A DNA stretch of 64,000 nucleotides. Origin: Malania oleifera. Taxonomy: Eukaryota > Streptophyta > Magnoliopsida > Santalales > Ximeniaceae. The first letter of the stretch is position 1. Every line of letters starts with the position of its first letter. The notes beneath the pieces are model-generated. The model was given only the letters and a program-made list of their open reading frames with translations. It ran no database searches and was not told the DNA's origin. The position numbers were made by a program, and so were the translations under genes. Positions 22,404-34,024 of this stretch are shown one piece after another. The stretch covers positions 73,501,348 through 73,565,347 of the forward strand of contig NC_080427.1 in NCBI RefSeq assembly GCF_029873635.1, given 5' to 3'.

Positions 22404-23656
22404 AAGGTATGTAAAAGGTAGTTTATCATCCCTCTTTTATGGTTGTCTGAAACTCTTTGGATACTCAACCAATTTACCGGAATAATGAATCTGTCATCTT
22501 CCTTTCTCCACTTAAATATCAAGATATTATCTCAAATAATAAGTTAAAACTCTCAAAATTTGAACCATGATAATTTAACCAAGAGAGACCGAAATAAATG
22601 AATTATTTTAACATATAATAGTTGCTAGGAATTAGTATTGGACCCAATCTTCATCATCACTAAATCCAGGAGCCCCCATTCAAAGCCACTTCGGTATCAA
22701 TTTATTCAACAATACATGGATTTAGTTCGCTTAGATGTAGATTAACTCATGAGCCTTGCCTTCATTCTTCTTCTTCATATTAGGTAACTTCTTTGCTAGG
22801 TTGGATTTTAAGCTTATTCTCCTTAGTAAGCTAGGACATACTTCCAAAGGCTGACTTTTGTGCATTCTAATTGATATTTGTTTGTTTTATTTTTTTCCCT
22901 ATCATTTATGCACATTGCTTATAAAAGTGTTTGCTAAAATTCCTACATGAATTATAAGGTCTTTGCAATATTTATTCTATTTGTTAAATTGCTTATGCGT
23001 TGTGAAATATTCAAATAGTTATCAAAGCAAGTGGAGGTTCACCGGTTAGATTTCTACAAATAATGGAAAAGAAAAGAGCAGGTGTTTAGGATTGAATTGC
23101 TAGGCCATGATTTTTATTGTGGGAATAGACTGCTGGAAATTCTATATCTTTTAATAGGTGTCATCACTACTGTTATGATATTTGTTTACTCCCATATAAA
23201 AGAGCAAGTGTTTAGGATAATATTAAAACAATGTTATGTTTGTTTGAGATCTTTCATAGAATATTTTTTTTTTTTTTTTTTTTGGCAAGCTTCCAATACA
23301 TAAAACAACCAAAAATTCTAAAATTCATAGTTTTGAACACTAGAGAGAGAGATGCTACCTGAATGTCTGGCTAATAAAGTGTATATGTAATGATATTTTA
23401 GGAGCTTTAATCTTAGATTTAAATTTGCATAAATATAGATTGACCTTAATATAATATTGTATTACATTTTAGGTCGGTTTATTTGTCAATATGTACACAT
23501 TAACATTAAGTTTAGTTCCTACAGAAAGCCTTTTCAATTACACTGAAATTGTTAAATACTAAAATAGTTCTCGATCTAGAGGGCAGAAGCATAGTTCTCA
23601 TTAATGGGTCTTTTAGATTGAAATAGAATCTTATTTTCCCCTGATTGAAGCATGTT

Positions 23657-23814
23657 TTACAGCTTGGAGGATAATTTCACGTGAAACCTCAAGCCAATTT
23701 CTATAGAACATCCATGATTGATATTAGTAGAGAGATCTCGCGATGTGTCTCCATGACCCATTCTGGGTATGCATGCTGCCAGTTTGACCTCCTGCATAGA
23801 TGCAAATATAATTT
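23657..23814 (-). other. Exon-like block, possible captured host fragment
   Basis: On the minus strand, TGCAG is followed by about 50 open codons, first EVKLAACIPRMGHGDTSRDL, ending at a TAA. Base composition is richer in G/C than its surroundings. I do not recognise the family with certainty. It could be a chance frame. Confidence 0.25.
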
Positions 23815-25831
23815 TGTTAATAATTAATTCATAAATGTGCACATGCAAGTTCAAGGTGGGTGAATTTCATTATCTAGGGAAAAACCATAACTTCCTTCAT
23901 TTAGTCTCTCTCCTTAAGTAACTTACGAGTTGTTTGGTATCACAATAAAAATTTACAAAAACGTAAATCAGAAATGAGAACCAAAAACTAGAAATAAAAA
24001 ATGAAAACCAAAAACCAACAACCTGTTTGGTTGATATTTGTAAAGCTAAAACAAATTTAAAACTTACTTTAAAAATGCTTATTTTCATATTTAAATGAAA
24101 TAATATTATAATAATATAATTAAAATAATAAAATTGCAATATAATAAAATTTTAAGAAATACTATAATAAAAGTAAAACTTATATACTTATTTTTACCTA
24201 ATTTTTATATTTTCAAATTTTAATTTGCATTAGCATCTAATACATGACAATTGAAAAATAGTAAAAATGTTTTGTAATTAGATGTTATTGTTAAATTATG
24301 TATAGTTTTATTTTAATTATATTTAAATTCATTTGATCATTTTATTTTATTTTAATTAAAGAATGTGTATAAAACGAATGATTTAATGTAAAAAAAAAAA
24401 CTATTTTTGGATATAAAAATTTTTAGCAATAGGTTGCCAAAACAATTGAAAACCATAAAAGCCAAGTTTTCAATTTTTTCGTTAACAGCTCAAACCCACC
24501 AATAGAGATTGAAAATTGGCAACCTAAACAAACACTTTTTCTATAATTTGCTTCTCCACTATGCAAAAATAGAAATGGAAAACAAAAAGCAACAATGACA
24601 CAAAACATATTTGTTACGTTTTTAAAAATCTCTTATTCAGTTTTTTTATAATTTTTTTCATGTTCCTGATTTGTTAATTTTGTTTCAATGCCAACAAACC
24701 CATGTTGTTGTAATTGGAATTTTTGAACACAAACCTTTCTTTATATGTATATGTGCTTCAAATATAAATGTCATATTGAGCATATTCAGTGTCAAAAAAT
24801 TTGTTCAAACTATCTAACCAATTAAATGAGCATGTTTTGTGTTTTTAAGTGCATGTGCATTCGCTTGCTTGTGCACTTTTGTGTGTTTAATTGTGGATAC
24901 GCCTATTGCAACCTTGTTCGATTTTTTCCTAGTAAGCGTTTGTTTTTGCAACATTGTTAATAATGAATCATATTATCTAGGTATTTTATAATTTTGATTA
25001 CAATTCAGTGTTTTCTCCATGCTTAAGTTGTAAGAGAATATCTTCTTGGTTGAGAGGAAAGTTTTATAGGACAGTTGTAAGTCGACCCATGCTATATGGA
25101 TCAAAAAGTTTGCAATCAAAATGATAATAATTACAAGTTATTATTATTTCTGAAATCATGATATCAAGGTGAATGAATCACAATACAAGAAAGAAAAGAG
25201 AGAATAAGAAATGAGTGTATTTGTGAGAAATAACTAGTAAGGACTAAAAGAAGGAACAACCTCAAATTAAAGGGAGGAAAAGGGTCTGCAATAAAGGCTC
25301 AAGAGTAGCATTTTTTGTCTACATATTTTTTTTATATGAATACTGACATTTTGCCATATGCAAAAAGGTCCACTATCCAACTATATGTAAAATCTTTAAT
25401 CATGATTTGCTAGGCTTGTCAAACTTATGCTTCAAGTAGTTATGCGCTTTTTCATTTTGTGCGTGTATGCATCTATGGGCCTTGCCTGCGTGGGTGGGGG
25501 GTGAAGCAATGGGAAATATGAACCTTAAGCATGTCTTAAGGATCAGGACTGATATCTTTGAGCTTTAGCCATAGAGGCTTATATTCCTTGATGCTCTTGA
25601 GCCAGATTTGGGTTATCATGATAAGACATATGCCTCATGCATTAACCATGAATAGGATCATGAAAAACCTTCACTCTCTTGCCATGCACCATTATCAACT
25701 ATTCCTATCAAATTTTGTTATGATTTATGAAAGTTGATTAATTGAGGCTATATCTAACATCAATAATAATGCTGTTGTTTTTTCAATTGGAATTGGGCAT
25801 GCCAACCTGTACTACAAATTTTTTTGGGGCT

Positions 25832-26350
25832 TGTCTAATAATGCTTGTTGATATTTAATATGCAGTGTAATTGATGACTATATTGTGCTCGTTTTGAAAA
25901 AAAAATAAAAATAAAAAAAGAATACAGTTCAAATTACTTTGTATCTATATTTGCTCTATTCAATCCATTCTTTTTCTAAATTATGATTCTTTAGTAACAT
26001 TTATTTGCCTGTTTGATAGGTCTTTTTTTATTATTTTGTTTTAGCAATGGAGAGAGTGGTTACATACTTAGGTTATCTTCCATGCAGTCATGTGTTATCA
26101 TGCCCCTTTCTTGCTGCTTCAAGCCATGTAGTCATTTTTTTGTGACTTTTCAAATGATGCTTCTTGATATTTAAATATGCAGTGTAGTTGATGACTGCAA
26201 TGTGCTTGTTTTGGAAATGAAAAAAATAATGAATACAATTAGGCATATTTTGTATCTACATTTGTTCTCTTCAACCCTTTTTTGTTTTTTAGAATTTTGG
26301 TTCTTTTGTAACATTTACATGCATGTTTGATGGGGCTTTTTGTCATTATT
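25832..26350. repeat. Tandem duplication in the CACTA interior, unit about 320 bp
   Basis: ATGCTTGTTGATATTTAATA at 25841 recurs near 26157 as ATGCTTCTTGATATTTAAAT. Both continue with TATGCAGTGTA(A/G)TTGATGACT, a poly-A run, GTATCTA(T/C)ATTTG and TGTTTGAT(A/G)GG. The second unit ends around 26345. Confidence 0.75.
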
Positions 26351-29300
26351 TGGGGAATTAGTGCTGGCTAAAGTATTATTCCTCATGAAAAGTTAAATGT
26401 CTATTCCTGCCTACTATGCCTAGTACCTTGGTGAATTGGGTTGATTAAAGTTGCTTGTGAAGAATCCATATCTTGATGATTTATATTGATATGAGAAGGC
26501 TATGTTATTCCTGAGACTCCCTATGATGCTAGTGAATTTTAAAGGAGGAAAGAGATTTTGATGCATCCTTCTTTTCCTGATTGTGTGATGATGTGGTTGA
26601 AGACATCATTCTCTGAATGAGTTTGTTTGATTATCCTGATCCTCATCCTTTTTGAGATGGCTTCCTAGGTGGGTGAAATTAACTTGAGAATATCAACAAA
26701 CTTCAGTTAATAGTGTTAAGTTATTCTTTTGCAAGATGATAACATTCTAGTGAACTGCAAATTGGTATGAATAGTCCAAAACATGCTACATTTTCGTTCC
26801 AAGAGATTAAATCTAGTGTTCCAAAGTTTTAATTTAATATTTTTTTTCTATATGACATCTATTTTAATCATAAAAGTAGAACATTATTTCATTATAATTT
26901 TCCTTTCAGTCATTATTAACATACTTACTAAAGAAAATCTTTTTTTCAATTTCTAAACGCCTAACTATACTCTCTTAAGTATATAAATGCCATAACACTT
27001 TTTTCACCTATCTACGCGCACACTTAGCTTACCTCATTTTTTAGTATCTGCTGCACCATGATCCTATTTTCATTCCACAAACCAACACCTTTTGTATCCT
27101 TCTACATTGTGGTTAACATAACAACCTGTTGAGTTATGGGAATTTTCACTTGTCACCTGTGTTTTCCCTTATTGCTTCTTTGGGCCTCACAAATGTTAAT
27201 CATAATTTTTGTAGAACTGAGCCATGCTTGGTTTTTATCTTGTCTTGCCTTTCCTATATTTTGAACATAGGTCTGGCTTGGCTGCAATTTCAGTCCTTGT
27301 CAAACTCTTAGGACAGAAAAATTTTCTGGTTTTTAGAACTTAAATACATTGAAGGGTCTTCTTTGTAGTTGTATAATCCACTGGGTGTTGTCAAGCACCG
27401 CAATAAGCTTGTCGGATTTAGATAATCCAAAATATAGTGCTTCTCGTTGAATTGATGAAAAGCATTACAACATTTATCTCTTAATTTTAAGGTCCATGAA
27501 TACTGATCAACACAACAATAAATCAATATTATTTTTATTTTAGTAATTACATATGGGGGAGTAATTGTAGAGTTACGAGCCTACATGATAGAAGGTCGAA
27601 CGAGTTTTAAAATAGTTCGTTGATTTACTTTTTGTCACATAATTCATATGTCATGAATATATGATTGTTTCTATCCTTTTATTTTCTTATATGGATGACT
27701 TACGAGCCGTTAATCTAACTATTTTCAATTTTTTTATAGAATGGTTACGTAAATAATTGGTGAAACTATCAAACCGTCAAATATTTGTTTATTATTGGCT
27801 TCTTGGGAAAAGCAAGCTGGACTTTCTCTGATCAACTTGCATTTTTTGAAACACAAAAAACAAAAATAGTAAATTATAAATATATAACACAAAAATGACT
27901 TTCCCTGTGGCCACATTCATTGCATTGGTAAAGTTATTGGGCTGTTGTTTTACACAAAAACAAAAGAATATAAATAAATAATTAAACAAGAAATACTTAC
28001 AAGTAATGAAAATTTTGAAAACTCCTATGATTGGAAGTCCATGAATCAAAGAAAAAGAGCCAAATCCATAATATTGTCAAAATCTCGTATCCAACAAGTT
28101 TTTGTTTTTTCTTTTAAATCAAAGTTAGAAATAGAATAGTTACTCAATTCACTTTTTTTTTTTTTATGATAATTGACAAGAGAATGAGCGAATCAAGCTA
28201 TTTTTCTTCTTATCGAGTCTCTTAATTTTAAATCCTTTTTTCTGTGTGGGTGGTTAAACAAAACTTGGGAATCAGCTCCATATAATATTAGATTGAGCTT
28301 GTCTTATATAGGAAAATTATATATTATGCCATAAAGTTCGAACTTCAGTTGAATAGATGATTTAACTTCTAGACTGCATGTTTGGATTGATATATCTTGT
28401 GAACTGCATGCTGGTGGACATTAGGACTGCATGCTTGATTGGAACGCCACCTGCATGGCTGATGCAGTGATGTGTATTGCCTACTGGTAGATACTTTTAG
28501 GTTGTTGCATGTCTTAATCTAAATGGCATCTATATGATGCAAAAATATTATGAATTGCATGATTTTGTGACGTGCAGTTTGGGAAATGTTCTATTTATAG
28601 ACGGCATGCTGCCAAAAATTTGTTGAAAATTTTAGGAAAAGGAAAGAAAAATTCAAAAAAGACCAATTTTGGACTATGTGATATAATTTTTCTTTGATTT
28701 CTTGCTTGCTTGGTGGTTATGCCAATTTTGGTTGGAGTACGTTATTTATGTTTGAAGGTTTAAGTTTAATTTATGCGCAACCAAAAATTAATTGTTAATT
28801 GCCAAAAAAGGAGATTAAAAGTAATATAGGGTCCATCAAAATGGATAGAATACTAGAGTAAGTGGCATTGTTTCCCATGCAAGTATGTGGAAATTTGTTT
28901 CCCATTTTGCTTGTTTGTTCCTTCCTCCCACTCATTTTAGAGTAGCTAATGGCAATAGGGTTTGATTTTGGGAGGATGCTTGCCTAGTTACAGTCGTTAG
29001 AGTAGATGATGCTTCATCTTCTTAAGATTTCCACTCTTCACAATGCACGTATCATCTCTTTCTTTTCTTTGGAGAGGAGCTCTCTTTCTTAGGTTTTTAA
29101 TTTTATAGTGAATCTCATACCAACTGTGTCTACTCTATGAAATATGTTGTTTATAGGATAATCCACTCTATTATGATATATGTGTTTTATGGGATGCATG
29201 AACACGTTACATTATTTAATGCTTATTATATGAAGCTCCTGTACACTCGCAAAATTCATTACTAGTTGGATTATTGTGAACTGTTTATTGTAAACACCTA

Positions 29301-29487
29301 GGTTTGGAGCATATCTCTATGGAAAATGTCATATTTACAGGAGAAATCCTGCCAAAATTTTTCAAAAGGTGTATACTAATTTTTTTAACTTTCTTAATTT
29401 GTAGGGTTTGCAACTGTGACTACGTCAAGATGATGTCATGCACTACGGATGCAGCTTTTCACTTTTTTTGTTATTTGAACAAATGAA

Positions 29488-29612
29488 ATGTATTTGAATT
29501 TGAATTTGTATAATGTATTTGTATTTAAATTTGAATTTGTATAATATATTTGTATTTCAATTTGAATTTGTATAATACATTTGTATTTAAATTTGAATTA
29601 GAATTTTGAATA
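29488..29612. repeat. A/T minisatellite, unit about 42 bp, three copies
   Basis: ATTTGAATTTGTATAATGTA alternates with TTTGTATTTAAATTTGAATT. Three units are visible with small changes. It sits just inside the 3' subterminal array. Confidence 0.85.
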
Positions 29613-29736
29613 ATTTATGAATTTTATTGCAATTATGGTTTAATGTTATGTATAAGAAAATGTAATTTAATTACAGATTATTACAGGAACTAATAATTGG
29701 AAAAAAATTAAATTCACTATTAATTGTCCAATTTAA

Positions 29737-30360
29737 GTATTAGTGACGGTTTCAAAATCGTCACTAATAGCCTTTTAAAAAAGTTTTAGTGAAGGTTCTC
29801 AAACCGTCACTAATACTATGGCTTTAGTGATGGTTTTAAAACCGTCACTAAATCCATAAGTGACGGTTCTACATAGCAATAGTGACGGTTCTAAAACTGT
29901 CACTAATAATAGAGCAATAGTGACGGTTTTGAAATTGTCACTAATAATAGAGCATTAATGATGGTTTTACACCCGTCACTAATAATAGAAGAATAGTGAT
30001 GCTTTTAAAATCGTCACTAATAATAGAGCAATAGTGACGGTTTTAAAATCGTCACTAATAATGGAGCAATAGTGACGATTTTAAAACTGTCACTAATACT
30101 ATGGCTTTAGTAACGATTTTTGGTCGATCAGGTGTAAAATCTATAGTGATGGGCTTAGGTTTTTAGTGATGGTTTTAATCCATCACTAATACTCTATTAT
30201 TAGTGATGGTTTAAAAAATTTGTCAGTAATAAGTATTAGTAACGGCAAGTATAGCGACTAATTAAAAATCGTCACTAATACTCATAAAACTGTCATTAAT
30301 ACTAGTAGTGACGGTTTTGTGAATATTAGTGACGGTTTAAAACCGTCACTAATAATCTTA
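29737..30360. repeat. CACTA 3' subterminal repeat array
   Basis: There are about twelve inverted pairs of TAGTGACGGTTTT and AAAACCGTCACTA, mostly spaced by TAATAGAGCAA. The spacing is much tighter (about 40-45 bp) than in the 5' array. Some pairs form near-perfect palindromes around TTTTAAAA. Confidence 0.9.
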
Positions 30361-30372
30361 TTTTTTATAGTG

Positions 30373-30375
30373 AAT
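30373..30375. repeat. CACTA target-site duplication AAT, right
   Basis: AAT directly follows the terminal TAGTG and matches 13145-13147. Confidence 0.9.
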
Positions 30376-30585
30376 AAGCATGAGTGTGATTTTTGCAATT
30401 CTGAGCTCAAGACCCTCGTGGGCCCCACACAAACCTACTAGGCCCAACACGACTACTCTAGGCCCCGTAGATTGGGGCTCCCCTTTTGACTTTACTTGCA
30501 TTTAATTACTTACATTATGAGTTTTGTGAGGTTTTTAATTTTGTGATTAAAAAGTTTTAATTTTGAACATAAATTAAGTTATTTA
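30376..30585 (+). other. Possible 3' continuation of the gypsy element
   Basis: This 210-bp non-coding piece lies between the CACTA right end and element C. If CACTA and C are removed, it would join 13144 to 41099. No motif proves it is gypsy sequence. Confidence 0.35.
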
Positions 30586-32804
30586 TGTTGAATTAGGTGT
30601 AATCCCAAGATGGGGGTGAATTGGGTATTTTAAAATTCTTTGAAGCTATTTACCACTTAATCCCTATTTGTATATTTAACTAATCAAATTTAGGAACTCA
30701 TTACAAAATTAAATTTATTTTCCAATGAATTCTTTTTACCCAATTAATTGTGTGTAACATTATTCAACCTACACATGCAATACGAATAAATCAAATGTAG
30801 TACGGAAAGTAAAGAGTAAGGGGAAGAGAGAAGACAAACGCAGTTTTTACGAGGTTCAGCCAACTCGGCCTACGTCCTCGCCTTGAGCAACCATTCAACG
30901 ATTTCACTAGAATCACTACTCCTTAAATTGAGACAGAGCTTCTCTTACAATCCGATGCTTACAAAAGGTACAACTCCCTCCTACTCCACTGCTTACAAGA
31001 GATACAGCTCTCTCCTCAAACCCCAGTTCGCACACCGAACCGTGAATACAATGAAATCTATAAAACACTCAAAATGGCTTTCAAACAAAAGCTCGTGAGT
31101 ACAATTCAAATTCCTAATACATTAACATATGATAAAAGTTGAAGCTCAGAATGTATGAAACGATACAATCATTTATGTATGATATGCTTCAACACACAAT
31201 TCTTTTTTTGTCAAATCTCCCAAAATGTTTGTATGATTAATAGCTTTGAAGATGCGATGATCAATTATCAAATATGATCTTATTGAAAAATTGAGTCTTG
31301 AATAGTATAGGATCTAAATCAAAAACTTTCTTTCAAATGTTCAATCACACCACGATCTTTGTAATGTGCAAATATATATATGATATGTGTACCAAAGATC
31401 TAAAAGAAACAATGTAATCTATTTCAGAAAATATCCTTCAACAATATATATATATTTATGAACTCCAAGGATATGTAATCAAGTGGATTGGTAATATTAA
31501 AATATCAAGTCTTTGAATGGAAAAACTCACTTGAACCTAAAATATTTAATCAATAGCTAAACCTCTTTTCAAGTGGTAATCCTATCAAAGTGATTTAATA
31601 TATATGCACACTCAAGATCAACCTCTTAATACATAATCAAAAATAGATTTTGCAATACCAAGCTCTTTGAAAAATAAATATCAATCAACAAATCTATTTA
31701 GAGAATGAAACTCTATGAGAATATCTCTTAACTAGAAGATTGTTTTGCCAAACCTCAATACCAGAATGAAATCAAGAAGTGTATATGAGATCCCTTTGTT
31801 TTCTTGAATTGATTTGCCCAAGCTTGATAAGTATAAGTTGAAGTGTAAGCAATCGTATAGCAAAGTGCTCAATGTTCTCAATTCGCTTTCAAAAAGTGTT
31901 CTCTTTTCTTCTTGTTGATCTTCGCTAACGTACTAGGGTTTAGATATTCAGTATATAGTGTCTTACCCTTAGAATATATCTCAACCATTGGATCAAAAGA
32001 TAGCTCGCATGTTTGCACAATAAAAATTATATTTTTAATCCTTCCCACAAGTTTAGATGACTGAGGTCAAGGGCCTGGACAACCGAAGTGCTTTTTAACC
32101 TTCGAAAAAAAATTGCCTAGGCACAGGGTCAGATGACCGAGGTCAAGGGTGAGATGACCGAAGCATCTAGTTCAAACGACCGAAATCAAAGTTCAGTCAT
32201 CTGAGGTGCTTCTGCCAATTTCTGTTTTTCACTAATAAATCTTCGGATGACTGAGCTTATTCTTCAGACGTCTAAAGTAATTCTTCAGTCAACTGAAGTT
32301 AAAGTTTAGTCATCTAAAGTTGCCACTTCAGGCTTCTTAATAGAAACTTCAGTCTTCTAAGGTTCTGTTCTTCTCATTTTTCAAAATTAATTCAAAATAT
32401 GATTTGCTCTCTTTATTTATCCTTTTATAAATTTTCCAAGGTTTTTAAATAGGTTTCTAAGTCCATATAATTCCCCTAAAAATGTTTATGAAATGCATGA
32501 TTCTTAAAGTCATTCTAAGATGTGATTTGAGCTTCAAATTAAATCATATGAAAACGTAAGTACATGAGTTCTAAGTACCCATTCCCATGATGTTCTTGAA
32601 CTTTGCCGCTTGCATCTTGATTCTCGTATTCTTTGAGTTCTATGGAATGTGCCAAGATATGTAAGCTTTAATCTTCATGGCTTCGATTACTTGTTATCCT
32701 TCCGTACATGCTTAATATAATTCTTGTTCACAATCTCAATTGCACATATCAAATACCAAGTGATTTGTCATTATTAAAATAGGATTGGACTCGTAGAGTC
32801 AACA
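30586..32804 (-). repeat. Element C 3' LTR
   Basis: Plus-strand ends are TGTTGAATTAGGTGTAATCC and GGACTCGTAGAGTCAACA. The left end holds the family signature (CCAAGATGGGGGTGAATTGG). The U3 motif array lies at 32050-32350 and the U5 signal CGGCCTACGTCCTCGCC near 30866-30882. Confidence 0.9.
32050..32350 (-). repeat. U3 motif array in element C 3' LTR (GACGACTGA type)
   Basis: Irregularly spaced words such as GATGACTGAGGTC, CAGATGACCGAGGTC, GATGACCGAAGCATC, GGATGACTGAGCTT, CAGACGTCTAAAG and CAGTCAACTGAAG. The matching array in the 5' LTR is at about 40342-40650. The core differs from the GGTCGACC core of B, D and E. Confidence 0.75.
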
Positions 32805-32818
32805 ATCTCCCCCTTTTC
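32805..32818 (-). promoter_or_regulatory. Polypurine tract of element C
   Basis: The minus strand reads GAAAAGGGGGAGAT directly against the 3' LTR, the plus-strand priming site for copia elements. Further AGGGGGAGC-like copies occur at 32868, 33098 and 33520. Confidence 0.8.
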
Positions 32819-34024
32819 AATGATGACAAATACACGAGCAAAAATATATAATGGGTTACGCCTAACAAGGCTCCCCCTCAATTAATGCATCAAGTATTCA
32901 ATAAATGAAATATGCTCATGCCAAATAAAATAAGCTCATATTCATACACACGTTGTTTAGCCTGATTCCAAATAGAATATGCTCCTGATATTTCTTATTT
33001 ATGCTCCCGATTTTTCTAGATTTCTCTTATTTTGCTTTTTCTCCAAATTTTTATTTCTTTTTCTCCTGATTTCTATTATTTTTGCTCCCAATTTTTCTCC
33101 CCCTTTTGACATCAACAAAATTGTGTAAAATAATACGACATGAGTGGACATACCTTTATGTTCTTCTCCCCTTAGAAATCTTAAAGTTTAAAACTTGTTC
33201 AACCATCAGATTTACAAAAAAAAATTTCTTCTCCCTCGTTTTGGCATCAACTATCCCCCTTGCTAATGCATAAATATGTGTTGTGGTATGTAAATTTCAT
33301 TGTGAACATACATAGTGTACCAAATTTCAAAGATTATGTGAGGATACCAAATGTTAATTGATGTGATACCAAATTTTTACATCTTTAAACATGCGATACC
33401 GAATGTTGATACCAAAATGTTGACTAATGTTATATCAAATGAGAACAAATGATACCAAATGTTTACTAATATGATATAGAGTGAGAACAAATGAGCCGAA
33501 TTTTGAAAATTAAGTAACGTTGCTCCCCCTGAATTATGTCATCTAATATAATTCTAGGCAACCATATTTATTTCAGTTTAGAAAAACTATTCCCTGTTTT
33601 ATTTATTTAAGCTCATTCACATCGTATATTATGCAAAACAAATCTCTCCCACTTTGGTTCTCATTAACAATTTACTCTAGCATATATCTCTCACCTTTTG
33701 GATCTTCAAAAACAAATTGAGCTATACATATTTGCTTTAAGTACATTCCGAAAAGAATTATAACTAGAAGGACTAACCATACAGATCCTAATTATATCAA
33801 TGCATTTCAAAAACAAGGTCATATGGTTATCTCAAGGGATTTTTAGCAAAGCAATATATATTTTTCATTTAGAGTATTCAATATTATCATCATAAGTAGG
33901 TGCATGCTACAGACAATTCATTGCACATCTAAGCACAAGAAATATTGGTAAGTATAATAAGATAGTAAATAATTTCGAGATGCTCCCCTTATGAATTCAA
34001 ATACTTGCGTAGATGAAATAAAAT
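32819..34024 (-). other. Element C internal non-coding part, 3' side
   Basis: No coding homology was found. Several CTCCCCCT words (polypurine-like on the element's sense strand) are scattered here. Multiple polypurine tracts upstream of the 3' LTR are an established Sirevirus trait. Confidence 0.6.

Larger units (their letters stand above)
22404..29489. other. CACTA interior of about 7.1 kb without recognised genes
   Basis: This A/T-rich stretch has no transposase homology. It contains homopolymer runs (poly-T near 23263-23282) and a tandem duplication (25830-26350). One exon-like minus-strand block lies at about 23660-23813: a TGCAG acceptor is followed by an open frame beginning EVKLAACIPRMGHGDTSRD. 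The segment could be captured host DNA, older insertions or both. I cannot assign it. Confidence 0.5.
13148..30372 (+). mobile_element. CACTA (En/Spm) DNA transposon, 17,225 bp, complete ends
   Basis: The left end is CACTACAAAAAAACTGG and the right end, read on the minus strand, is CACTATAAAAAATAAGA. The two inverted termini match at 11 of the first 12 bases. A 3-bp duplication AAT flanks the element at 13145-13147 and 30373-30375, the size expected for CACTA transposase. Both subterminal regions carry arrays of TAGTGACGGTTT in both orientations. Inside are a tnpD-type transposase (16983-20610) and a tnpA/Ptta-type gene (20733-22403), both with stops. The element could still be mobilised in trans because its ends look intact. 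It inserted into the gypsy-like sequence. Confidence 0.95.
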
